Position numbers and translations under genes: made by a program. From DATKIY01 sp035543875 (lineage in GTDB: Bacteria > Actinomycetota > Actinomycetes > JAHEKZ01), in contig DATKIY010000024.1 of assembly GCA_035543875.1 (NCBI GenBank), positions 1-9,491 on the forward strand: 9,491 bases of DNA, given 5' to 3'. Shown in pieces: positions 1 to 6,887 of the stretch (the first letter of the stretch is position 1; every line of letters begins with the position of its first letter). Under the pieces are notes generated by a model. That model did not search any database. It had not been told where the DNA came from and saw only the letters and a list, made by a program, of their open reading frames with translations.

Positions 1-517
1 GGGACTGGTCACCTCGGTGAAGTCCTACTCACAGATGGACCGCGGGTCGTTCCAGCGCATCGATGTCACGGACGGCGTCGAGAGCACACTCGTCATGTTC
101 GCCCACAAGCTCACGCCTGGCGTCGACATTGTTCGGGAGTACGCCGACGACGTCCCGCAGATCGACGCGTTCGCTGGTGAACTCAACCAGGTCTGGACGA
201 ACCTCATTGACAACGCCATCGACGCGATGGACGGTCAGGGGACGATCACTCTTTCGACATCTTCGAAGTCTGGACGCGTGGTGGTGCAGGTCGCCGACAC
301 CGGCAGCGGAATGACACCGGAAGTTGTCGAGCACATTTTCGACACCTTCTTCACCACCAAGGACGTCGGCAAAGGCACCGGTCTGGGCCTCAGCATCGCC
401 CGACGCATTGTGGTCGATCAACACGGGGGCGACCTCGCAGTCGAGTCCGCCCCCGGCCACACGGTCTTCAGCGTCACCCTGCCCGTTCATCAAACGTCCG
501 GCGACGCCCCGGTCTGA
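1..517 (+). CDS. Sensor histidine kinase, C-terminal ATP-binding part (5' truncated by window edge)
   Basis: This is the 3' end of a two-component histidine kinase; the frame is open from base 2, so the true start lies upstream. What is visible is the catalytic HATPase_c domain that binds ATP and phosphorylates the conserved histidine. It has an N-box around NQVWTNLIDNAIDAM (about nt 188-232), a G1 box DTGSGM (about nt 296-313) and a G2 box GKGTGLGLSIARRIV (about nt 368-412). The stretch before it (LVTSVKSYSQMD) looks like the end of the dimerisation/phosphoacceptor helix region, but the histidine itself and any sensor domain are outside the window. The protein ends shortly after the last strand (VFSVTLPV), as is usual for the family. 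The partner regulator is not visible, and the 262-bp gap to the next gene argues against co-transcription with it. A GTG codon at 17 is inside the domain and is unlikely to be the start. Confidence 0.9.
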   Translation, partial: GLVTSVKSYSQMDRGSFQRIDVTDGVESTLVMFAHKLTPGVDIVREYADDVPQIDAFAGELNQVWTNLIDNAIDAMDGQGTITLSTSSKSGRVVVQVADTGSGMTPEVVEHIFDTFFTTKDVGKGTGLGLSIARRIVVDQHGGDLAVESAPGHTVFSVTLPVHQTSGDAPV

Positions 518-779
518 CGCACCTGCAGGACCGAGCCCGACGTCAGTTCCGGGCCCAGCCTCTTAGTCGTGCCCTCAGTTGGTTGACCTTTCGTGCGGAG
601 CCTGGTGGCCGAGGCGGATCAACCACTCGAATGGGGGCTGGCCCCTCCACTAATGGGCGATAGCCCAGCACGGCGGTCAGATTCTAGTCACTATTGACTA
701 TTAAGTTACGTAATGCACACACTTGACCACTCAGAGTGCTTCCCCCGCTTCGCGCCTCCTCCTTCCCCGGGAGAACCCG
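518..779. other. Intergenic region between histidine kinase and dehydrogenase
   Basis: There is no gene I can support here. GGTTGA (about 579-584) and TCAACC (about 618-623) could pair at long range, and GGGGC-TG-GCCCC (about 634-645) is a short inverted repeat. Either could contribute to termination after the kinase gene, but neither is followed by a T-run. The AT-rich patch at 681-716 is listed separately. A TTG at 723 is in frame with the dehydrogenase but has no good ribosome-binding site. Confidence 0.4.
685..700. promoter_or_regulatory. Inverted repeat in AT-rich patch upstream of the polysaccharide unit (candidate operator/promoter region)
   Basis: TAGTCA (685-690) and TGACTA (695-700) form a perfect hexamer inverted repeat with a 4-bp spacer. 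The patch at about 681-716 is clearly more AT-rich than its surroundings and also holds an 8-bp palindrome, TTACGTAA (706-713). A TTGACT hexamer (694-699) resembles a -35 element, but I could not find a convincing -10 at normal spacing. The site lies about 80 bp before the dehydrogenase start, a plausible place for a regulator-binding site controlling the operon. This is inferred from position and symmetry only. Confidence 0.3.
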
Positions 780-2210
780 ATGATCGCTACCTCAGCTCCG
801 AAGTACCGCCCGCCGGCGCCAGCTGTAAGACAGGGCGACGGCAGCTTTTACGATCTCGACGACTCGACGACCGATGCCGAGGGTCGGACCAGATCCTTGC
901 GGATCAGTGTGCTGGGGACTGGCTACCTCGGAGCAACGCACGCTGCTGGGTTGGCCGAGCTCGGGCACGAGGTCGTCGGCGTTGACATCAACGCCGAGAA
1001 GGTAGCCGCCCTTTCTGCAGGACGCGTTCCGTTCCACGAGCCAGCCCTCGAGGCCCTGCTATCCCGGCACGTGCTGTCGGGGCGGTTGCGGTTCACGACG
1101 GACATGTCGTCAGTGGCGGATTGGGCTGATGTGCACTTCGTCTGCGTGGGCACTCCGCAACGTTCCGGTTCATATGCCGCCAACCTCACCGCCCTGGACG
1201 AAGTCATAGATTCACTCGCGAGCATCCTGACGCGTTCAACGCTCATCGTCGGCAAGTCCACGGTTCCCGTCGGCACGGCGCAGCGCACGGTCGAGCGACT
1301 GCGCCACCTTGTTTCTTCCGAAATCGACATCGGGATCGCATGGAACCCGGAGTTCCTCCGCGAGGGTCACGCCGTCGCAGACACACTACGGCCGGACCGG
1401 CTCGTCCTCGGGGTGACCAACGAGCGCGACGAGGCGCTCCTGCGGCAGGTCTACTCTCCCCTCCTCGCCAGCGGCGTGCCCGCCGTCGTCACCGATCTCC
1501 CTACCGCGGAACTCGTCAAAGTTGCAGCCAACTCGTTCCTGGCCACAAAGATTTCCTTCGTCAACGCAATGGCAGAGATTTGCGAGGTCACTGGTGCTGA
1601 CGTCACTGAGCTCGCGCGTGCGTTGAGCTTTGACGACCGCATCGGTGGTCGGTTTCTGCAAGCCGGGCTGGGCTTCGGCGGAGGCTGCCTGTCGAAGGAC
1701 ATCCGTGGGTTCATGGCCAGGGCTGAGGAACTCGGCGTCAACTCTGCCCTCGCCTTCCTCCGCCAGGTAGATGAAATCAACATGCGCCGCAGGTCGCGCA
1801 TGATCGACCTAACCAAGGAAGTCCTGGGTGGCTCGGTACTCGGTCACCGAGTGGCAGTTCTAGGCGCCGCGTTCAAGCCCAACACCGACGATGTACGCGA
1901 TTCGCCAGCCCTGAATGTCGCCGCCGGGCTGCAACTGATTGGAGCCCAGGTCAGGGTGTACGACCCAGAGGCGATGACCGGCGCGAAGTCGCTCTTCCCC
2001 ACCCTGACCTACGCCTCATCAACTGACGACGCAGTACGTGACGCCGAGGTGATCGTGTTACTCACCGAGTGGCGCGAGTTCCTCGACCTTGACCCAGCAG
2101 AGCTCGGCGAATTGGTTGCCTTGCGACGCATCGTCGACGGTCGCAATGCCCTGACAGCTGCTTCCTGGCGAGCCGCCGGTTGGACCTACCGAGCGCTTGG
2201 TCGCCCATGA
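780..2210 (+). CDS. UDP-glucose 6-dehydrogenase-type nucleotide-sugar dehydrogenase
   Basis: The protein is 476 aa from ATG 780 and belongs to the UDP-glucose/GDP-mannose dehydrogenase family. These cytoplasmic enzymes oxidise a nucleotide sugar twice with NAD+ to a uronic acid, most often UDP-glucose to UDP-glucuronate. Visible signatures are the Rossmann motif GTGYLG (46-51), the acidic end of strand 2 (VGVD, about 66-69), NPEFLREG (189-196), the active-site segment GFGGGCLSKD with the catalytic cysteine at about 303, and the C-terminal substrate-binding motif FKPNTDDVRDSP (365-376). The start is supported by GGGAG at 769-773, 6 bp before ATG 780. It leaves a 39-residue Pro/Asp-rich extension before the Rossmann fold; a TTG at 897 in the same frame would give the usual family length (437 aa). 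As first gene of the unit it probably supplies a UDP-uronate to the downstream GT2 synthase. UDP-ManNAc or GDP-mannose as substrate is not excluded, but UDP-glucose is most likely. Confidence 0.93.
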   Translation: MIATSAPKYRPPAPAVRQGDGSFYDLDDSTTDAEGRTRSLRISVLGTGYLGATHAAGLAELGHEVVGVDINAEKVAALSAGRVPFHEPALEALLSRHVLSGRLRFTTDMSSVADWADVHFVCVGTPQRSGSYAANLTALDEVIDSLASILTRSTLIVGKSTVPVGTAQRTVERLRHLVSSEIDIGIAWNPEFLREGHAVADTLRPDRLVLGVTNERDEALLRQVYSPLLASGVPAVVTDLPTAELVKVAANSFLATKISFVNAMAEICEVTGADVTELARALSFDDRIGGRFLQAGLGFGGGCLSKDIRGFMARAEELGVNSALAFLRQVDEINMRRRSRMIDLTKEVLGGSVLGHRVAVLGAAFKPNTDDVRDSPALNVAAGLQLIGAQVRVYDPEAMTGAKSLFPTLTYASSTDDAVRDAEVIVLLTEWREFLDLDPAELGELVALRRIVDGRNALTAASWRAAGWTYRALGRP

Positions 2211-2289
2211 ACTCGGTGCACGCTGACGCCGCCCACGCATCGAACTTCTCGTGCGGAATCGCGGCTGCAAGCCACGATCGCCGCCTGTA

Positions 2290-2294
2290 AGGAG
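2290..2294 (+). promoter_or_regulatory. Ribosome-binding site deciding the TTG start of the GT2 synthase
   Basis: AGGAG ends 6 bp before TTG 2301. No ATG or GTG near the N-terminus of this frame has a comparable site, so it fixes the unusual TTG start of the glycosyltransferase. The surrounding 90-bp gap (2211-2300) after the dehydrogenase stop shows no clear terminator. Confidence 0.65.
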
Positions 2295-2300
2295 CCTCGG

Positions 2301-3737
2301 TTGTTCGTCTTCCTCCTCCAGCTCCGCGACACCCTGCAGGAAGACGTCGCGATCCGCTTGTTCAGCGTCTTCTGCGCCCTCGTGTGGGGACTCTGGCTAC
2401 TCAAGGTCGCACTCTCACGCCGCTACCGACCATTCGTTGGGACCTACCGGTGCTCGACCACGGTCATCGTGCCCGTCGTCGATGAACCTGTTGACTTGTT
2501 TCGCGAGGTGCTTGGCCGCGTAGTCGCGCAGGGCCCCGATCAGGTGGTCGTCGTGATCAACGGACCACGTAACCACGCACTTGAGAACGTCACCTCAGAG
2601 TTCCCGTCCGTCGAGTGCGAATGGACCTCGGTGGCTGGCAAACGCAACGCAGTTCGCGTCGGGGTGGAGCGTGCCACTGGCGACGTGGTAGCGCTACTTG
2701 ACTCAGACACCCTTTGGACCCACGGCACGCTCGTCGAGCTGGTAAAACCGTTCGCCGACCCTCGCGTCGGAGGGGTGACAACTGCGCAGCGAATCCTCGA
2801 CTACCGGCGATCAGTAATCACGCGCTGGGCGGACTGGCTGGAGAACAGCCGCGCCAAATACTCCATGCCGGCGCAGTCGGTACTGGGCGCTGTGGGTTGC
2901 CTTCCCGGCCGCACGATCGCCTTCCGACGTGAGGTGCTCGAACGGGCGATGCCCGCCTTCCTCACCGAGCGATTCCTGGGGGTATTTCTCGAGGTATCCG
3001 ACGACCGCACCCTCACCAACCTCGCGCTCAAACAGGGTTACCGCACCGTGTACCAGTCGACCAGCCTGGTCTATACGGATGCGCCGCTTAAGTGGCGCAA
3101 ACTGAGCAAGCAACAACTGCGCTGGGCCCGAGGCAGCCAGTACAACACGTTGCGCATGCTGCCGTGGATGTTGCGGCATACCCCGCTACTCGCGGTCTTC
3201 TTTCTCGCGGACATCGTGCTGCCGTTCCTACTGCTCGGTGCACTCATCGGAGCCATCTACCGGGTCACGACCGGTCAGGGGACGAACTACTACGCAGCGT
3301 TCCTATCTGCGTACGGCTCGTCGCACGGACTGCTGCTCATCGTTGTCTTGACGATAACGGCGTCCGCGCTCTCTATGTCGATTAGGCAGTTTCGACATCT
3401 GCGGGAGCGCCCCTTTGACCTGTTCTGGATGCCTGTGTTTGTTCTCATCTCGTCGTTGTTCCTCATGCCGATTCGGCTGTTGGGTTTCTTTCGGATGGCA
3501 CACGCCGGGTCATGGGGCACGCGCAACGACGCCTACACCGCGGAATCAGACCGGACATCACGACAAAGACCTCTTCAGCAACGCGCATCATCCGGAAACG
3601 GCGGAGTCGCGACCGTTGAACGCACCATCACGTCTGCGGTCGCCCTCAAGGTGCCTCGACGGCTTAACGGATGGGCGGTAATGCCCTACCTCATTGGAGG
3701 AACTGTGATCGCAGCGGAGGTCCTTTACCGTGGTTAA
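2301..3737 (+). CDS. Processive family-2 glycosyltransferase, hyaluronan synthase/NodC-like membrane synthase
   Basis: The protein is 478 aa from TTG 2301. It is a membrane-integrated GT2 that should polymerise a polysaccharide from nucleotide sugars at the cytoplasmic face and pass it through the membrane. Visible features are an N-terminal membrane helix (about 18-38), the GT-A start VIVPVVDEP (55-63), the DxD-type metal/UDP site DSD (134-136), the acceptor-region segment GRTIAFRREVL (203-213), the catalytic-base motif DDRTLTN (234-240), and the processive-enzyme motif QQLRW (271-275). Further hydrophobic segments lie at about 294-320, 341-357 and 374-398. SWGTR (404-408) recalls the WGT(S/R) motif of hyaluronan and chitin synthases. 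DDR plus QxxRW plus WGTR points to the hyaluronan synthase/NodC/chitin synthase side of GT2 more than to cellulose synthase; there is no PilZ domain. The C-terminal tail (about 410-478) ends in another hydrophobic stretch. The gene follows the UDP-uronate-forming dehydrogenase by 90 bp and overlaps the first hydrolase by 8 bp. The sugar specificity cannot be read from sequence. Confidence 0.88.
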   Translation: MFVFLLQLRDTLQEDVAIRLFSVFCALVWGLWLLKVALSRRYRPFVGTYRCSTTVIVPVVDEPVDLFREVLGRVVAQGPDQVVVVINGPRNHALENVTSEFPSVECEWTSVAGKRNAVRVGVERATGDVVALLDSDTLWTHGTLVELVKPFADPRVGGVTTAQRILDYRRSVITRWADWLENSRAKYSMPAQSVLGAVGCLPGRTIAFRREVLERAMPAFLTERFLGVFLEVSDDRTLTNLALKQGYRTVYQSTSLVYTDAPLKWRKLSKQQLRWARGSQYNTLRMLPWMLRHTPLLAVFFLADIVLPFLLLGALIGAIYRVTTGQGTNYYAAFLSAYGSSHGLLLIVVLTITASALSMSIRQFRHLRERPFDLFWMPVFVLISSLFLMPIRLLGFFRMAHAGSWGTRNDAYTAESDRTSRQRPLQQRASSGNGGVATVERTITSAVALKVPRRLNGWAVMPYLIGGTVIAAEVLYRG

Positions 3738-5220
3738 GTTCCGAGCCTCTTGCACACCCGCTCGCTGGCGCTGCCGGATCGGGTTGGTGGTGGTGTGCGG
3801 TGCCATGGTCGTCGGCTTGTCAGGTTGCGACACAACGCCGGGCGACCGGCCAGGCGCTGATGACGCGCCGTCCGCTGTTCCATCGTCTGCGGACGACGCT
3901 CGCCTCGCCGCTCTTGAGGGCCAACTCGCCGATCTGCAAGCCGAGGCAGCGTTGACGGACGGATCCGTCTCCGACCTCATCGCCCGCAAAGCATCACTTG
4001 AGCGGCAGATCGCTGCCATCACGGGAAAAGACCCGATAGACAAGGTGGATGTCACGGAACAGATCGATACTCACCGCGTCGTCGTCCCGATCTCGACGTT
4101 CCAACACTGTTATGACTTCCAGTGGCAGCAGGACGCCCAGGCGGTTTACGAAGCTGACCTCAAGGATCCCTACGGGTTGGACGGACCACCGGGGCCGGCA
4201 AACGACGACGGTCTCGCCTGTACCGACCTCCCCTCCGATCCGAACCGTCCGCTGTCGGTCCCAGCCGGTGCGTACGTCGTGCCGACACCAGTTGCGCCAG
4301 CGCGTGCCGAACTGGTCCATCCAGCGCAGGTCCGGTTCGGTATGTACACCCTTCAGGCGCCTTTCGACATGAGCGAGCTGGACATGGTGGGCTCCCGGAT
4401 CGGGAAACAGCCCGACAGCGTGGGCTTCTTCCTCGGTTGGGACCAGGGTTTTCGACCGGACGCGGTGACGCGCGCTTGGCAGGAGGGCATGCTGCCGATG
4501 CTCACCTGGGAATCGCTGCCCAACCTCCCGCCAGCCGTACGGACCACCGATGACAGCGACTACGAGATGAGCAAGATTCTCAACGGTCACTTCGACGCAT
4601 ACATCGATCAATTCGCCACCGACATCAAGCAACTTGGACTTCCGCTGGTTATCCGGCTGGACCAGGAAATGAATGCCGACTACTACCCGTGGTCCGACAC
4701 GATGTCCTACAACGAACGCGGTGAGTACGTACAGATGTGGCGATACGTCGTTGACCGGTTCCGTGCTATCGGCGCCGACAAGTACGTCATCTGGCATTGG
4801 ACGCCGAACCGGATCAATGACATCCCACAGAAGCAGATCGCTTCCTTCTACCCCGGTGACGACTACGTCGACTGGGTGGGCGTGGACGGCTACTGGCGTA
4901 ACAAGTCGAAGGCGCACAACTTCGCGGTGACGTACCGCCGCACCCTGACACTGTTGCGCGCGCTCACCGACAAGCCGATCTTTTTCGGAGAGGTTGGGGC
5001 GACTGAAGCCGGGGGGCACAAGGTCGCATGGATCAACTCCTTCTTCGCTGCACTTCCGAAGAACGCGGACGTCATCGGGTTCGCCTGGTTCAACTTGACT
5101 GTGGCTATCGGAAGCGGCACTTCGACAGTGAGCAATGACTGGCGGATCAACTCCAGCGACAGCGCAGTAGCCGCGTTCAAGGCAGGGATCAGCGACTCGC
5201 GATATGGAGTTCCGTCATGA
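3730..5220 (+). CDS. Secreted lipoprotein glycoside hydrolase, GH26-like, with Excalibur-like module (paralogue 1)
   Basis: The protein is 496 aa from GTG 3730; GGAGG at 3716-3720 lies 9 bp upstream and the start overlaps the end of the GT2 gene. A basic N-terminus and hydrophobic stretch (16-32) end in the lipobox LSGC, with the lipidated cysteine at 33, so it should be membrane-anchored outside the cell. Next come an Ala/Leu/Gln-rich coiled coil (about 55-97) and an Excalibur-like calcium-binding module (about 126-168: C127, DPYGLDG, NDDGLAC with C164, LP). A (beta/alpha)8 domain starts at about 200. The domain resembles GH26 (clan A: mannanases, lichenases, 1,3-xylanases). The likely acid/base is E313 in RLDQEMNADYYPW and the likely nucleophile is E421 in FFGEVGATE. 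The usual HE pair of GH26 is QE here. Its place after a polysaccharide synthase suggests it trims or releases that polymer rather than digesting food mannan, but the substrate is unknown. Confidence 0.85.
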   Translation: MVKFRASCTPARWRCRIGLVVVCGAMVVGLSGCDTTPGDRPGADDAPSAVPSSADDARLAALEGQLADLQAEAALTDGSVSDLIARKASLERQIAAITGKDPIDKVDVTEQIDTHRVVVPISTFQHCYDFQWQQDAQAVYEADLKDPYGLDGPPGPANDDGLACTDLPSDPNRPLSVPAGAYVVPTPVAPARAELVHPAQVRFGMYTLQAPFDMSELDMVGSRIGKQPDSVGFFLGWDQGFRPDAVTRAWQEGMLPMLTWESLPNLPPAVRTTDDSDYEMSKILNGHFDAYIDQFATDIKQLGLPLVIRLDQEMNADYYPWSDTMSYNERGEYVQMWRYVVDRFRAIGADKYVIWHWTPNRINDIPQKQIASFYPGDDYVDWVGVDGYWRNKSKAHNFAVTYRRTLTLLRALTDKPIFFGEVGATEAGGHKVAWINSFFAALPKNADVIGFAWFNLTVAIGSGTSTVSNDWRINSSDSAVAAFKAGISDSRYGVPS

Positions 5221-6722
5221 TGAGTGATGGATTCAGTCTCGGGGCACTCCCCAGACGCACGCTCGCCGTTGCGCTGAGTGTCGCCCTTGTTGTGACGTCT
5301 GGCCTCATCTGGGCATCGCCGAAACAAGGTAGTACGTCATCGGCGGACGCTTCGAATGGCGCGGACGGGGTGCAGCCCGATGAAGCCCCGTCCATCGCAA
5401 GTTTGCAGGCGCAGATCGCTGACGCTCTGGAGGCTCAACGGTTACGTGAGCAACACGCTAAGCAGCTCACGGCACAGGTGGCGATACTCGAGCGTCAACT
5501 GACGACGGTCAGCAGCCAGCCCCGGACCTTCCACACGATTCCGGTCACGGTTACCCACGACGAGACGAAAATTGTGCACAAGCCGGAGCACTACCCGCGA
5601 TGCAGTGACTTCGCGTATCAGCAGGACGCCCAGGCGGTATACGCAAAAGACCTCACCGATCCTTACGGCTTGGACGGTGCGCCAGGCGGGTACAACGATG
5701 ACGGTCTCGCGTGTAACGAGCTTCCGGTGGACCCCCTTCGTCCAGCCTCCAAGCCTGTCGCCGCCTACGAGGTTCCGCTCCCAGCGACGCCGACCAAGGC
5801 CGAAGTGATGGCGCAGAACAAAGTGCGCTACGGACTGTATGCGACGCAGGCGCCGTACAACATGAGCGAAGTCAACATGATCGCCGGGATGATGAGAAAG
5901 CGTCCCGACACCGTTGGCTACTTCCTGGGTTGGGACCAGGCCTTCCGATCTGACGCCGTGATCAGCTGCTGGCAGCAGGGCGCCCTACCCATGCTCACGT
6001 GGGAGTCGCATGGGAACGGACCTACCGACGAGCGCCCGCCGGACGAGCATTTCGCACTCCACCGAATTATCGACGGAAGGTTCGACCACTACATCGACTC
6101 ATTCGCCCGTGACGTCAAGAAAACAGGCATGCCGCTGGTGATAAGGCTTGATCACGAAATGAACGGCGATTGGTATCCCTGGTCGGAGGACAAGTCCTAC
6201 AACTCACCCGGTGAATATGTGGCGATGTGGAGGCATGTCGTTGATCGGTTCCGTGCCATCGGAGCAGACAAGTACGTGATCTGGCTTTGGGCGCCGACGC
6301 GCGTAGACAACATCAGCCACCAGACCATTGCCCAGTACTACCCAGGTGACGACTACGTGGACTGGGTCGGGATGAGCGGCTACCAGCGAAGTTCCACGAG
6401 CCAAGCAACGTTTGACATCACGTTCGGGAAGACGCTGGGTCTGTTGCGTGCTTTAACCAGCAAGCCGATTTTCCTCGCCGAGATCGGGGCCACCGAGTCT
6501 GGTGGTCGGAAGGCGCAATGGATCGAATCGCTGTTCGACAACCTGCCTAAGAACCCCGACATCATTGGGTTCTCGTGGTTCAACCTCGCCGTAACTAGCG
6601 GCGGCGGTAGCGACGAGGTGACTAACGACTGGCGCATCAACTCGTCAGGCCCATCGATTCTGGCTTTCAAACATGGCATCGCGAAGGCTCGCTACAGCAA
6701 CCAACCGAAGTACCATAAATGA
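5217..6722 (+). CDS. Secreted glycoside hydrolase, GH26-like, with Excalibur-like module (paralogue 2)
   Basis: The protein is 501 aa from ATG 5217, which overlaps the previous stop in an ATGA junction; GGAG at 5206-5209 serves this ATG or the next codon (ATG 5220). It has the same build as its neighbour. A signal peptide or membrane anchor covers about 12-33 without a lipobox cysteine. A coiled coil follows (about 57-98), then an Excalibur-like module (about 128-170, with C129 and C166), then the GH26-like domain (about 190-495). The predicted acid/base is E314 in RLDHEMNGDWYPW, which keeps the canonical His-Glu pair and NG of GH26. The predicted nucleophile is E422 in FLAEIGATESGG. Long blocks match paralogue 1 (VVDRFRAIGADKYVIW, YPGDDYVDWVG), showing a tandem duplication followed by divergence, especially in the N-terminal anchor. 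It is the last gene of the unit and probably acts on the same extracellular glycan. Exact linkage specificity cannot be told. Confidence 0.86.
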   Translation: MMSDGFSLGALPRRTLAVALSVALVVTSGLIWASPKQGSTSSADASNGADGVQPDEAPSIASLQAQIADALEAQRLREQHAKQLTAQVAILERQLTTVSSQPRTFHTIPVTVTHDETKIVHKPEHYPRCSDFAYQQDAQAVYAKDLTDPYGLDGAPGGYNDDGLACNELPVDPLRPASKPVAAYEVPLPATPTKAEVMAQNKVRYGLYATQAPYNMSEVNMIAGMMRKRPDTVGYFLGWDQAFRSDAVISCWQQGALPMLTWESHGNGPTDERPPDEHFALHRIIDGRFDHYIDSFARDVKKTGMPLVIRLDHEMNGDWYPWSEDKSYNSPGEYVAMWRHVVDRFRAIGADKYVIWLWAPTRVDNISHQTIAQYYPGDDYVDWVGMSGYQRSSTSQATFDITFGKTLGLLRALTSKPIFLAEIGATESGGRKAQWIESLFDNLPKNPDIIGFSWFNLAVTSGGGSDEVTNDWRINSSGPSILAFKHGIAKARYSNQPKYHK

Positions 6723-6741
6723 ACTGGCAACGAACACGGCA

Positions 6742-6756
6742 CCGACGTAACGTCGG
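6742..6756 (+). terminator. Perfect hairpin after the last gene of the polysaccharide unit
   Basis: CCGACG (6742-6747) and CGTCGG (6751-6756) pair perfectly around TAA, 19 bp after the GH26-like stop codon. No T-run follows, which is common for actinobacterial hairpin terminators but leaves the call uncertain. It lies between the plus-strand operon and the convergent RTX gene. The rest of 6723-6887 holds no gene I can support. Confidence 0.4.
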
Positions 6757-6887
6757 GTCAAAACTTCCGAAGAGGCGGTCATGCCACTCATCTCCCGAAG
6801 CGGCAGATGGCACCCTGGAACGCCGCCGACTCTTCGCGCTCCTTCAGTTGATAGAGCACCGGCTGTCCTAGCAGCAGTACCGTGCCC

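Noticed and set aside
588..625. Short piece resembling a tRNA D-arm (GGTGGCCGAGGCGG)
   Set aside because: No acceptor, anticodon or T-arm partner sequences are present around it.
3994..5019. Long open frame (341 codons) on the minus strand, antisense to the first hydrolase
   Set aside because: It lies entirely opposite a well-supported GH26-like gene, its translation shows no recognisable domain, and long antisense frames are common in GC-rich coding DNA.
6844..6880. tRNA-like stretch (CAGTTGATAGAGCACCGGCT followed by a possible anticodon arm)
   Set aside because: The D-arm resemblance is good, but the anticodon stem has mismatches, position 33 is not T and there is no T-arm (no GGTTCGA-like sequence). 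At most it is a decayed remnant; chance is as likely.
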